Positions 47,431-64,000 of a stretch of 64,000 nt of DNA are shown here, one piece after another. The translations under genes and the position numbers were made by a program. How positions within the stretch are numbered: the stretch's first letter is position 1; every line of letters starts with the position of its first letter. The notes under the pieces are model-generated. The model was not told the origin of the DNA and did no database searches. It worked only from the letters and a program-made list of their open reading frames with translations. Location of the stretch: NCBI GenBank assembly GCA_028023455.1, contig JAQFVV010000547.1, positions 331,431 to 395,430 on the forward strand, read 5' to 3'. This stretch comes from Epiperipatus broadwayi (taxonomy: Eukaryota; Onychophora; Udeonychophora; Euonychophora; Peripatidae).

Positions 47431-47664
47431 TTTTCTATACAATGTGCTGGGTTCACCACCCAGCTCACAAAATACTATGCTGACTGTCAACTGCCCTACT
47501 GTTGAACCTCTAACTCTAACCCTCACTCCTATTTTCTCCCCTATCTGGGCTTTATTTCCTAAAGCAATATTTGCTATTCCAAATTAATTAAAATCCCGTA
47601 AAAATTTTTTTTTTTTATTAACCTGCCATTTTCCTATTTTTGTAGCCCCATTTGTTGAAAGCCA

Positions 47665-49292
47665 TTTTAACTGACAACCCCATTCTTCCATTCTACCCAA
47701 TGCTTGTCAACAAGAATTAAATAAAATAGATCTTCAAAAATGGATGTGTGGGCCACACAGTAGACTAGATGGAAATACTATGGCTGTCTAGTCACCATAA
47801 CATCTGCAGATAATATTTAAATACTAACTACCAAATAAGAATTCGAATATGAATTAATTATATAAGTATTATTTCATAGACACAATTTCTAAATATTGCA
47901 TGTATATGATTTATGAAAAATGAATTGAAAGTTTTCCAGTCGCCATTGTCCCTTGAGTAAGATCTATAAAAAATATATTTATGAGCATCAGTTGATAGCT
48001 GACCTCAAGTGCCAGACTCACTATTACGGTGAGAAATTATATTTTCCCTACTTTTCCTGTTTCACGAAGTGCCTGACCCAAGCTAGCTCATTCTCAGGGC
48101 TGGGAGGAAAACCTATCAGATGAAAAAAAAATGTGGATTTGAATGTAACATAAAATGAACTCATAAATGTGTCTATTCACATCAGATATATTTGAATAAT
48201 TTGCACTTTATTTGGGGAAAAATAGAGACTATAAACAATAAACAATAGGTAACTTCAATGCCAAGGTAAATATATATAAAATTTTAGTATTGATATTTTA
48301 ACATAATATTTATAAAATCAAATCATATCATTTCCAGCTAAAAATATAATAAACCCTGAACCATAAATGAAATAATAAAAAAAAAAAACTTAACGTAGAA
48401 CAAATAAATATTAATTTATAAAAAAAAAATATATATAGTTATACACAATATTTTAATACTATGAACTAATCAAATAGAATCATTATGAGGGCAGCTAGAA
48501 GCAATTGCGAGTTATATATATAAAAAAATACAAAGTTCATGTTACCTGACGAACCCTGGGGTTTGGATTAGAATATAGTCAATCACGTAATGTAATCCAT
48601 GGTCCTGACGTACTCAAAGTTTGCTTTATGAGAGCATGATATTGTTTCTTTTTGTAAAGTCCAGCATTTCGGTGTATTTGGATTATGGATAAGATGCGAT
48701 TTAAGTTCTCGATGATGTAGTCTTCCAAAATGAATTTATTCATACTTTTGAGACACAATTCTCCCCCATTTTGTCCTGTGTTAGGTAGTACAGATTATTG
48801 ACGAGGTTCCCAGGTTCTTCTGTGGGCAGGCAGTGTGTAGAGTCAGTTTTATATCAGCGGCAGATGGTGAAGCTCTTCACATATCGGCCATTACCCCATC
48901 ATTTTAAATGTTGGCATTAATATATCTACAGTTCTTTCCTGGTCAGCTGTTTCAATCTAACTGTCCTTAACTGCCATGACCACTTTCCAAGCAAAGAATT
49001 TTTATCAGATCTCCAATCTATTTCCTTTTTTGAATACTGTTTCTTTTTAAAAAAAAATATTTCTTTTTTTCTTTCTTTAACATTTCTTTTGTCTTTTGGT
49101 GACATCATTCCTGGTCTTTTTAATTCACAATACATTCCTTGGCTTTCTCGGAATTTTCCTTTTTTTAAACTAATTAATGATTGCTATACAACCCAGAATT
49201 TCTTGGAGGTATATACAATATTTCTTTTTGCTACCTCATTGATTTCAGATATGATTGAAACAAACATCTATATTTGAGACAATCTTAAGCAA
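47665..49292. repeat. 1.63-kb direct duplication, copy A'
   Basis: Homologous to 38641-40302. The left edge (TTTTAACTGACAACCCC) adjoins the region before the gypsy Gag. The right edge (GACAATCTTAAGCAA) joins directly to an LTR-like segment missing its last 28 bases, so the usual primer-binding site is absent. The minus-strand frame at 48926-49135 is Lys-rich with no domain. Confidence 0.85.
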
Positions 49293-49293
49293 C

Positions 49294-49580
49294 ATACATA
49301 AAAAAATATTTGCGCACAACTGTATTTTTCAAATTTATAATATTTTAAAAATAAAACATTCTAAAATAATTAATTATGCCTAATTAATCCCTTCCCCATT
49401 TGTTTTCTTTAAAAAAAAAGATTCCAAATTGATTCATGTATATATATATATATATATATGTCTAATTCCTTATACATTTTTAACCTCTTAATGACAGATT
49501 AAATGAGTATATGTATTAAGGGTAATATGCTCACATTATTTAACTTTCTTGTAACAGGGTTTGAACCCAGCTACTGTTAC
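49294..49580 (-). repeat. Partial 5' LTR of the Ty3/gypsy element
   Basis: About 290 bp closely matching the 3' LTR at 42471-42768, including GCGCACAACTG, the (TA)n tract, GAGTATATGTATTAAGGG and the GGGTTTGAACCC terminal region. It lacks the terminal 28 bp at the internal end and the last base at the outer end (CTGTTAC then TATA). The (TA)n tract is shorter than in the 3' copy. Confidence 0.78.
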
Positions 49581-49589
49581 TATATATAT

Positions 49590-52500
49590 TACGCTCTTAA
49601 TTTTTTATATATATATATATATATAAATTTTAGGAAGCCAGCACCTAATATCCATGAGCAGAGGGCACCACTAAACCTCTAGCCAAAAAATGTATAATTT
49701 GATGATGAGGTTATCAGCACCTACCATAGTGGTCTCATCATATATATATATATAAAATTGCCACTAGATTACAGAAGTAGAGATTCTTGACAAAAATCAC
49801 ATTTGGTAGTGTTGACAACTCTAAAAAGTGCTACACAAATCAAACAATTAACAAAACAATATTTATTAAAAATGTACAATGATTATACATCAACAGTAGG
49901 GTTTCAATACTGGAGTTATCATTATCATATGGTTTAAGTAGGATTTAATTTGTTTAGATAAGTATGCAATTTATTTGACAGCTGCTAGATTATATTTTTT
50001 CTCTCAATGTTATCTTTCACACTATTAATATCTCTTTAATTTTACAAAGGTTTGACCATTTCCAGATGTGCCCACAGATACATTCACAATAATATTAACA
50101 TGCAATCAATAGTCAGCAGTTTAATTATACAAACTCACAAAAGTGCTGATAATTATAAAATAAAGCTTGTATGTGTTGCATAGGATAAGGAGTGATAATA
50201 ATTAAGCCCACAAATAACCTGTGTTAGAAAAAAAATATAAAAGCATGGCAGAAAGAAAAACACTCTATCCCAATGTGAAAGTCAATAAGACTGTAAATTT
50301 CAAGCAGTAAATAAATCATGAGTTTGAACCCATAATAATAATTATATAAATAAATATGGGAAGCAAAGATCATTTTACCCAATACAAAAACATAAAAGAC
50401 ACATGTAATTAGAATAATAAATCCCAAAACCAAACATATAATATAACTTCACATGGTATATATAAAAGATCATTTTATACATACACACACACGTATATCT
50501 ATTTCTTTTTTTAAAAACCATATAACATAGAGTTTTCAAGAAACTGCCAACAATTCAAATAGCTCAACAATTAATGTATAAAAATATATACATATATATA
50601 TTATCTTGGTCAAGTAAAAATATGTAATATTGATTTTGAAATATTCATGGCATTATTAATTATCAATAAAACTAGATGCTAAAAAATCAATATAGATTTT
50701 TTAAGCTTATTATTTATTTCTTTAAAACTTCTCTTTAAAAGTAACTTGGACTGTAAATAGCAATTGTGAAAATGGAGGGGGAATTTAAGTTTTTTTTCAA
50801 ATAACTTTTTTTAAACTTTAGGAAGGGAGAAAAATAACTTTAAAATAATTAGTTTATTATTAAAATTATTGACTGTCAACTACAATAAATTTTGAAATAG
50901 AAATATTAGTAATATAATAAAAAGTATAATAATACATGAAATATATATATATATTGAAGCTGGAAATATAGTACATATTTCTGCTTCACCTAGTGCCAAT
51001 GTCATTAGCACTAGTATGGGTTTGAACCCAATCTTGTATATTAACTGGCACTCATTTCATAATAGGTGGTAGTATATTTATAATCAATATTTGTAATCAA
51101 TATTATAATCTTTTATCTAATTTATATTTTATTAATTAACATTTTATAATAGTTTATTTATTTTATATTTGTAAAAATGTATATTGTGTTTATTTTATTA
51201 AATTAAATTGAATCCTAGATATCTATAAAATGTTACAAATATTTTAAATTCTTTTATTAAAGTTCATTTTTCTTCAATCAATCAGTGGTAACATTTTATA
51301 TTTATCTTTTGATAAATGCACATTAAAGGATCAATTATGTAAACAATCTAACAATTGTAAAATATATTTTGTAAATTTGTATTTAAATTTTATATCAAAT
51401 ATAAGTTTGAAAGTCATTGTACCAAATTCTTAAAATTTTTGTAAATAAAATTTACATTTTTGTTAATCTAAATCTTAATTAAATAGGCTTTGTTAATACA
51501 ATGACTGATAAACTTAATATGCTTGTTGCTATTTTCTTTTCATTAGCAAATGAACCCCTGGGGCATGTTTAATGCAGGATTATAGATTTCCCTCCCAAGC
51601 AGACACCAACCTCAGAGAACCACTTGGACCAATTGCAATTGGCAGTTGTCACTGTAGATTGAATCCTATAGATAAAGCCAAATCACATAAATAGTGGAAA
51701 TTTTTGATAAGAAGGGATTTTTTTTTTTTGAAGAACAGTTCACTGAGGAGAGTAGTTTAGATTTACAGTACATCGTGACTAAAGAAATGATGGGGTGAAA
51801 AGATCAGCCATTGCTTTCTGGAGCTCTGTTTCCACCAGCTCATCAATGCCTTTCCAGTGCTCTCAACACCTAAAGACTGTACTGTGTCAAGGAAGCCTGC
51901 TAAATGATCTGACTGTATAACTGCCTGTTTCAAGCCATGGAATATCTATCAATTGATTCTGAGGTAACGTCCAATTTGCCACAAGCCACTGATTCTATTT
52001 TACTTGTTTTCCAAATCAATATTAATTTATATTATATATATATCTGTAATGTTTATACGACTTAATTTTAAAAGGTGTCTTTTAAAATTTTTCTTAAATT
52101 TAAAAATATCAATTCTTATAAAAATCTCACATTATTTTGATGTGGCAAATTAAATTAATTTTTCTTGGTTTATTTAGAATATTGACTTACTGAAATTGCC
52201 AAGTATGAAACTCAATGAGAAACTAACTTTAAATCCTCTCCTCCTTATTTTCTTTATTTAAAAATCATTACAGGAGACTCATTTCCCTTAAATTAATTAA
52301 TAGAAAAGATCATTCAGTTTTGTGACCTCTTATATTATAAATTTATTTAAATGATTGAAATTATTTTAAAAGTTAGATGTGGTATTATTACCTCCAATTT
52401 AAAATTGCCCTCATAATTATTTCTGAAAGAATAAAGAATTTTAGTAAATCAGTTAAGAAAAATCTATCACGATTTCTGTAAAACAAATGACTTAAAAGAA

Positions 52501-53093
52501 AATCATTGAAAGCCCATTCATCATAGCATTTTATCAGGATATGTTTCATATATATATATATTATTTGTCAGAAAAATAGTAAAATTGCAATGTATAATTT
52601 ATTATGCTGTATATAGTCAAACTTCACCAGAAGTGAGTTAGATATTTAATGCCCAATCTGTCTATGTTAATTAAAAGACAGTCTTATTTTGTAATCTTCC
52701 ATGATGAATTGTTTGAAATATTTGGAATGTGTGGAAAACAATTTATATTTTTGTTTTAATTCTTGCCTTTCTTTTTATATTATAATTTATGATACTTTCA
52801 TTAATGGCCTAAGGTTTCTGGGGACTTTCTATTATGTCAGGGAGCCAATTATTTTAATCAGGAATTAAGTGATTATCATTAGTGATACACTATCTGTATA
52901 TGTCTAAGGCATTATGTATTTATAGCTACAACCATTCATTTATTATTGTTCTTGCTTTGCTACTTACTCCTCAGGATCTTCGGAAGTTAAATATGACCAG
53001 TCCAATCTTTCACTTTCCCTGAAAGTAGATGTAGTTCATACCTAGGAATCTTTTTTTTGGGGCATTGCCAATAAGATGTGTATGGAAAGTCCA

Positions 53094-53095
<2 letters not shown>
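49590..53095. other. AT-rich spacer with simple repeats
   Basis: No supported gene. (TA)n tracts occur at 49607-49625 and 49738-49754. A tRNA-like B-box word GGGTTTGAACCC lies at about 51019-51030 within a SINE-like stretch 50960-51065. A less AT-rich stretch at 51550-51970 has no open frame of note. Confidence 0.4.
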
Positions 53096-53318
<223 letters not shown>

Positions 53319-53319
53319 A

Positions 53320-55750
53320 GACATGTTTTGGCTGGAGGAGCAGCATTTCTCATCATCTACCTGTATATACCAGGGATTTCCTTTAGCAAAACCACCTACA
53401 GGTTCATAACAGACCTCATATGTTCTTTTGTTGTAATCTATAATAGCATACTGCCTTCATCATTTTATATCTTTATTTAGCAAACCTGAAATGCTCTCTG
53501 CCGTGATGGCACATCCTTCACAAACCAATATCATTAATTAGTTAAATATAATTATCTAATTTATTTCAAATGAACTATCTTGCTTTCCACACTTATTATA
53601 GACAACTGATTTAAATGTAATAGTGTTTTAAATGCACATCTTATTTTGTTATCTATCTATATATATATATATATCAATTTATTTTTAATCTCTGAAAGAG
53701 GGCTAAGGATATTTTATTGCTGTTTGGTTCTTGGCAGACCAATTAGCAAACTATTTCTTTGTTATCAAATGCCTTGCATTTAGCCACATCAAAAATGAAT
53801 TCAAGAAGATAACCTAGTTGTATAAACAAAACCCAGCTTATTTTGAATAACAATAATTCAAATTCTTAATAAATTCCTATAATATTATTATTTTAAATAA
53901 GCTTAGTTTGTTATCACCCTGAATCTCTAATGTTAATTATTCTATTTATTTATAATATTTTTTGATTTAAAGTCACTTCTTTGTAATGTTTCCAGAAAGA
54001 ATTATAATTATTACAGTTCAAACCATTAGTAATCGATATCAAATCATATCTGTACCATTCTGCAATCATCAGAATTCGTTAAATCATTATTTTCTCATAT
54101 AAACCCTTTATTATTTTGATTCTCTATGTGAACAATGACCTTCATCTGGGACAGAATAGAACAAAGGACTGTTTGTGTCATCATCAACATTATCCATTAG
54201 TCAGAGAGGCAATAGTTCAGGCAAATAGGATAGGATTCACCATTCTCCTGACATCTATATCTTGTGTATGGTTGGATTCAAGGTACTTTTGCTTGCATTA
54301 TTGGTCTTGTTGAATGAATACACAATTTTGATTGGCACAATATAAATATACAATAGATAAATTAGAAATATAAAATTACATTATTTCTTATATATCACTG
54401 GCTTACTGGTAATGATTTACAGAATAATTCATGAGAAAAGTTTTACCTTAAGTCCAGAGTGAAATTGATCAAGGGCTATTAAGTGGAATTAGATTGACTT
54501 ATATAAATGTGTACATATGCAGACATGTGGAAAGCTTCTTTATTGTTTTCATTGATTGAATATTAAAATTTGGTATGACAACTGCTTCATTATATAGAGA
54601 TAAGTGCATTTCTTCTATGGTCTGGTAATAGTTGGCTTAAGTTGTTGATTGTTAGCAGGTGAGGCTACACATTTAATGACTACAGGTTTATGCTGGAGAG
54701 TGGAGTTTATTTTCCAGATGCTTTAGGAGCACATGCTTTTAAACACAGTCACTGGAAAAAGTTTTGAATTCATCATATAGTAGGCAAGGAGAATCACTAT
54801 TGAAATTAAACTGTAGACCAAACTGGAACAAAAATGGAGAATACCCAGTAAAACATAGAATAAGACTAAGCAATGTGTTTTATAATATAATTTTCAGATG
54901 TTCTTTTTATAGACTGAGAGATGATTAGTCTGCTCAAGAATTTCAAGAATTTCCTTTACTTAGCAAACCAGTGATTACAATTTTAAACCCAGATAAGCCA
55001 GCAATTTTTAATTAATCGGTTTACATTTTTACTGAGATAAACTGATAATTATAAAATTATTAAACCATTTATTAGACAATCTTAAAATCAGGAGGAATAA
55101 TTAATGAACAAAAAAGTGATTTTCTTAAAAGTTTTAATTAAAGAAACTGAATTAATTTGGAATTGATAAAATTTTAAGTATTGTTTCTTGTAATATATAA
55201 AAAATATTTTACAGATTGATAAAAAATTGCAGCTATAAAATACACATTAAAAATTTTTTTTAAAGTAAATAAACTGAACCAATATAATACAGAAATTTAT
55301 TAGTATGACCATATATACATATATAATACTACACCTGTAAAAACAAAATTTAAATAATAAAACAAAGCTTAAAAACTGAAATTAATCTTGTTCTTTACTA
55401 ATATAAAATATTTGTACATAAATTATATATTGAGATAGAAAGCTCCATATCAATACATAAGGTGTATACATTTCAACTTATAGCAGAATTATCTAATGAT
55501 ATAATACAGATCACACTATTAATTTTGATGAAGCTAAAATTGTGTTCTTTGAGAGAAATGAAATAAAAAGAATTAAAGAATCTTTATTATTGAAACTTTA
55601 TTATTCTGAAGCAATTAACTTATTTAAAACTTTTTTTAATATTAAGAATGATGGAAAGTAAATGGAATTGTGAGTACTGTTTAATATAAATGTGGTGTTG
55701 TTTTGTAATTCTTTACACTTAAGAAGTCTCCTTATAGCAGTGAAACCATT
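53320..55750. other. Spacer
   Basis: A moderately balanced patch at 53316-53480 shows no conserved motif. Otherwise AT-rich. A (TA)n run lies at about 53660-53675. No gene supported. Confidence 0.35.
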
Positions 55751-55849
55751 TGTTGTGATTTGGATTTTATTTTCTTGCCTAGTATTGTTGAGTTTTGGAT
55801 TTGGAGTAATTTTAATTATCCCCTGATTGCGGACTCAGGTTGCCATTTG

Positions 55850-56640
55850 ATGATGACTTTTTATTTAGGTACTTATAACTGCAGATCACTTTCAAGTGAA
55901 GGAAGATTGCAAGAGTTAGAAGAAGAACTGTCTTATATTAAATGGGACATTATTGGACTTTGTGAAGTTAGAAGAAAAGGTGAAGAAATAATTGGTTTAA
56001 AAAGAGGACATACACTCTACTATAAAGGCACAAATATTGGAAATACAAGTGGAGTAGGATTCATTATAAATAAAAAATGGAAGAAGAACACTGTTGAGAT
56101 TGATGGTGTATTGAAGAGAGTGGCAAGATTAGTTTTACAACTTAATAGCAGATACCAAAGGCAGATAATTCAGGTTTATGCCCAAAAAAGTTCTCTTAGT
56201 AATGAAGTAGTAGAAGATTTTTATATGGATGTACAAAAGGCTTTTCATCAGAGTAAACAACATTTTAAAATCCTTATGGGAGACTTTAATGCTAGAATTG
56301 GTAAACAAATGAAAGATGAAAATGCTGTAGGTAATTTTGGTTATGTAATAGAAATGAGAGAGGACATAGACTTGTGGAGTTTGCAGAAAAATAAAACTTT
56401 ATATTATGAATTCTTTTTTTGAGAAAAATGTTAAAAGGAAATGGACATGGAAGGTACAGCAGAATTGGATTATATTTTGACTAATAGAAAATACATACTT
56501 CAAGATTATAATGTTCTTAATAAATTTAACACAGGAAGTGATCATCGATTAGTAAGATGTAAGATACATGGTAACGCAAAACTAGAGAGACAAAAATTAT
56601 TAAAAAAAACAATATTTACAGTTGATATTCCTAATCTTTA
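55850..56640 (+). pseudogene. RTE LINE apurinic-type endonuclease
   Basis: Nicks target DNA to start reverse transcription. The Met at 55850 fits the conserved start better than the upstream Met at 55760, whose first 30 residues look unrelated. Motifs: TYNCRSL (Asn), LCEVRRKG (catalytic Glu), GVGFIIN, IQVYAQKSS, LMGDFNARIG (Asp and Asn). A 2-bp loss near 56344 compared with the other copy shifts the frame. The final motifs DYILTNRKY and GSDHRLVRCK lie in frame 56441-56641. All metal-binding residues survive across the two frames. Confidence 0.87.
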
Positions 56641-57480
56641 AAAACATTCTAATAAATTTAAATTAGGACTTACAAATCGGTTTCAAGTATTAGTAGATTT
56701 TGAACATGATTCAGATTTGAATGACATTAATAGGAAAATAACTGATACACTTTTAAAAACTGCAACAAAGATAGCTGGTAGAAAAAAGCAGCAATTGACC
56801 AATAAAATTTCTATTGAGCCTAGAGAATTTATGAAGAAAAGAAGAAATATGAGGATATACAACAATGATGCATTAAAAAAGATTGAATATCTCGAATTTT
56901 GTAAAATGGTGTGGAAAAGAGTTGAAAATGATATAAGATAGTATAATTGTGAATTAGCAAGGAAAGCTGTAGAAGAGAATAAAAGTCTAAAGAGTGTAAA
57001 ACAACATTTTGGTATTGGTAGAAAATTTATATCTGCAATAAGAAAAAAAGATGGCATTATTACTAAAAAGAGAGATGACATCATGAAATGTGTAGAAGAC
57101 TTCTATCAAGAATTATATAGTAATAAAGAACAAGTGCCTCCTATATCTATTATATCTTCTGAATTGCCCAGAATGTTGAATGAGGAAGTGAGACATGCAA
57201 TTAAATTTATGAAAAAAGGGAAGGCTCCAGGTAATGATGGAATTATAATTGATATATTAAAAAAAGCAGGTGAAGAAATAGAATGTTTTTTAGCAAAGTT
57301 ATATACCAAATGTCTAAATGATAAAGATGTACCACATGATTGAAAGAATGCAGTATTAATATTAATATTTAAAAAAGGTGATAAAGAAGATATTAGAAAT
57401 TACAGACCTATCAGTCTTTTATCAGTTTTTTACAAAATATTTACTAAGATAATTACAACTCGTCTACGAAAACACTGGAT
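56641..57480 (+). pseudogene. RTE LINE linker and RT motifs 0-2
   Basis: Frames 56717-56941 and 57083-57343 cover the basic linker and the start of the RT (GKAPGNDGIIIDILKKAGEEI). Stops occur at about 56638 (TAA), 56939 (TAG) and 57342 (TGA, where the other copy has TGG). [18 protein letters not shown] follows at 57396-57455 before a one-base loss near 57468 shifts the frame. Confidence 0.83.
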
Positions 57481-58640
57481 TTCCACCAACCAAGAGAACA
57501 AGCTGGATTTAAAAGTGGTTTTAGTACAGTAGATCATATCCAGGTATTGAGAGAAGTTATAGAAAGGACAAATGAATATGATTTGCCATTATGCTTAGGA
57601 TTTGTAGATTGTGAAAAGGCATTTGATTGTATAAATAAACATTTCTTCAGTGATTAAAGCATTGGATCATCAAGATGCAGAACCAGGATATAGTCATCTT
57701 TTAAAGAATAATTATAAAAATACAACAGCAATAATTAGATTACATGATAGTAGGAAAATCAATGTTGAAAAGGGTGTAAGACAGGGTGACTTCATATATC
57801 TCCAAAACTTTTTACAGCATTGCTGCAAGAAGTATTTTGTGGATTAAAATGGGAAGCTAAAGGAGTGAAAGTAAATAAAGATTATTTAAGTCATTTAGAT
57901 TTTGCATATGAATTCAATGTTTTTGAAAATAATGCTTTAGAGCTACAGGAAATGTTTCAGGAGTTATCAGATGAAAGTAGGAAAGTAGGAGTAAAGATAA
58001 ATGTTAAAAAGACTAAAATAATGTTTAATAGATTTTTTCAAAAGATGAAAATAAAGATTGATTATGATGAGTTAGAAGAAGTTAACAATTACACATACCT
58101 TGGTCAGATTATTAATACAGATGGAAACATAATGGATGAAATTAATCATAGAATTAAACTTGGTTGGAGTGCTTTTGGTAGAAATAACTTGATACTAAAA
58201 GGAAATATGCCTATGTGTTTGAAAAGGAAGGTTTTTAATAAATGTGTTTTGTCAGTTCTTACTTATGGATCTGAGACTTGCACACTTAATAGAAGACCAA
58301 TACAGAGACTTCAAACCACTCAAAGAAGTATGGAGAGATGCATGTTGGGAGTAACAAGAAGAGATTGAAAACGCAATGTATGGATAAGAGAACAAACAGG
58401 TGTTACTGACCTCATTGAAAAAATTAAAAGACTGAAGTGGAGTTGGGCTGGACATATTACTAGAAGAGATGATAATAGATGGACAATTGAAATTTTGAAC
58501 TGGATTCCAAGAGATTGTAAAAGACCCAGAAAGAGACCACATGTGAGATGGATGGATGAAATAAGAAAGTGTGCAGGGATGATGTGAAGAGAAGCTAAAG
58601 ATAGGAAAAGATGGATTGCACTTGGAGAAACCTTCATCCT
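57481..58640 (+). pseudogene. RTE LINE reverse transcriptase and C-terminal domain, FADD box lost
   Basis: After the frameshift come [21 protein letters not shown] (first catalytic Asp present) and GVRQGD. The palm motif reads HLDFAYEFNVF, where the other copy has HLDFADDVVVF, so both catalytic aspartates are gone. Frame 57820-58368 continues through NNYTYLGQIINTDG and TYGSETC to a TGA after GVTRRD. Remaining carboxy-terminal motifs (LKWSWAGHI, RPRKRPHVRWMDEI) follow to about 58590. Confidence 0.85.
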
Positions 58641-58688
58641 GCAGCGGATTGATAATGGTTGATGATGATGATATATATAAATATATAT

Positions 58689-58848
58689 AAGAGACATATT
58701 GTGCAGGTTCATCCATGTTTAAGTATTAATATACCAACAATTTGACTTGATCACATAAGTCCTCCACTCGATGATAAAAGGTAAATGTTGGTATATTAAT
58801 ATTTAAATTTTTTAACATGGATAAATTCACAAAATATGTCTTTTATAT
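58689..58848. mobile_element. Hairpin MITE directly after the RTE tail
   Basis: The left arm (about 58690-58740: AGACATATTGTGCAGGTTCATCCATGTTTAA-like, containing ATATACCAACA) is inverted in the right arm (about 58784-58842: TGTTGGTATATTAATATT then AACATGGATAAATTC and ATATGTCTTTT). The centre is about 45 bp and includes TCCTCCACTCGATG. (TA)n flanks both sides. It lies 15-20 bp past the LINE tail. Confidence 0.75.
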
Positions 58849-58849
58849 A

Positions 58850-64000
<5,151 letters not shown>

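Larger units (their letters stand above)
42443..49580 (-). mobile_element. Degenerate Ty3/gypsy LTR retrotransposon
   Basis: Minus-strand order from high to low coordinates: LTR-like fragment (49580-49294), 1.63-kb segment A', Gag, protease, reverse transcriptase, RNase H, integrase, polypurine tract, 3' LTR. Protease-RT-RNase H-integrase is the Ty3/gypsy (Metaviridae) order. Stops and frameshifts occur in every domain, and a 767-bp insertion splits RNase H. It is therefore a dead copy. Whether A' is the native leader or a separate insertion is unresolved. Confidence 0.85.
55850..58672 (+). mobile_element. Nearly complete RTE-type LINE
   Basis: Runs from the conserved endonuclease start (LGTYNCRSL) to a TGATGATGATGA tail, about 2.8 kb, close to the usual 3.2 kb of RTE elements. 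It is homologous to the truncated copy at 27637-30050, roughly 90% identical by eye in the shared part. Multiple stops and frameshifts and a damaged polymerase active site show it is inactive. Where its 5' untranslated region starts is not determinable from one full copy; 55640-55850 may belong to it. Confidence 0.87.

Noticed and set aside
51550-51970. Possible host exon in a less AT-rich stretch
   Set aside because: No open frame with recognisable content and no matching splice context that I could defend.

Overview
The window is AT-rich, repeat-dense eukaryotic nuclear DNA with no dense gene set. The only recognisable host-type protein gene is an intronless histone H4-like reading frame (14272-14583, minus). 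The rest consists of RTE-type and jockey/CR1-like LINE remains, a degenerate Ty3/gypsy element, tRNA-derived SINE heads, hairpin MITEs, long (ATT)n and (CTAT)n microsatellites, and tandem arrays carrying hammerhead ribozymes. This mix suggests a mollusc, most probably a cephalopod such as an octopus. That is inference from repeat content, because no taxonomic marker gene is present.

Layout. 1-3.9 kb: AT-rich, with a broken Lys/Glu-rich reading frame. 3983-7013: a head-to-head inverted array of about 405-bp units, each with a hammerhead ribozyme motif. 7-11 kb: spacer and microsatellites. 11.1-13.7 kb: broken coiled-coil frames ending in a 60-bp minisatellite. 14.3-14.6 kb: H4-like frame. 14.6-19.6 kb: mostly spacer. 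19618-20453: a second, diverged ribozyme array with the same architecture. 20.5-27.6 kb: desert with one hairpin MITE. 27637-30050: 5'-truncated RTE LINE. 30.4-30.65 kb: (CTAT)n. 30773-31046: hairpin MITE. 32.4-33.6 kb: two tRNA-derived SINE heads. 35.0-37.0 kb: very decayed jockey/CR1-like LINE. 38641-40302 and 47665-49292: a 1.65-kb direct duplication. 42443-49580: Ty3/gypsy element on the minus strand, with a 767-bp insertion inside its RNase H region. 49.6-55.7 kb: desert with a large (ATT)n tract. 55850-58672: nearly complete RTE LINE. 58.69-58.85 kb: hairpin MITE. 59-64 kb: AT-rich spacer, (ATT)n tracts and a 345-bp-spaced direct repeat ending in a long hairpin.

The most interesting content is the pair of ribozyme arrays. 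Both are bounded by (TA)n, both have head-to-head arms, and both stop at the same unit positions. Their hammerheads differ by changes that preserve pairing in an outer stem I helix and in a palindromic stem III, which is evidence of past selection on RNA structure. They resemble metazoan retrozymes or Penelope-derived repeats. Nothing in the window encodes an obviously intact transposition enzyme: every retroelement frame carries stops, frameshifts or lost catalytic residues.
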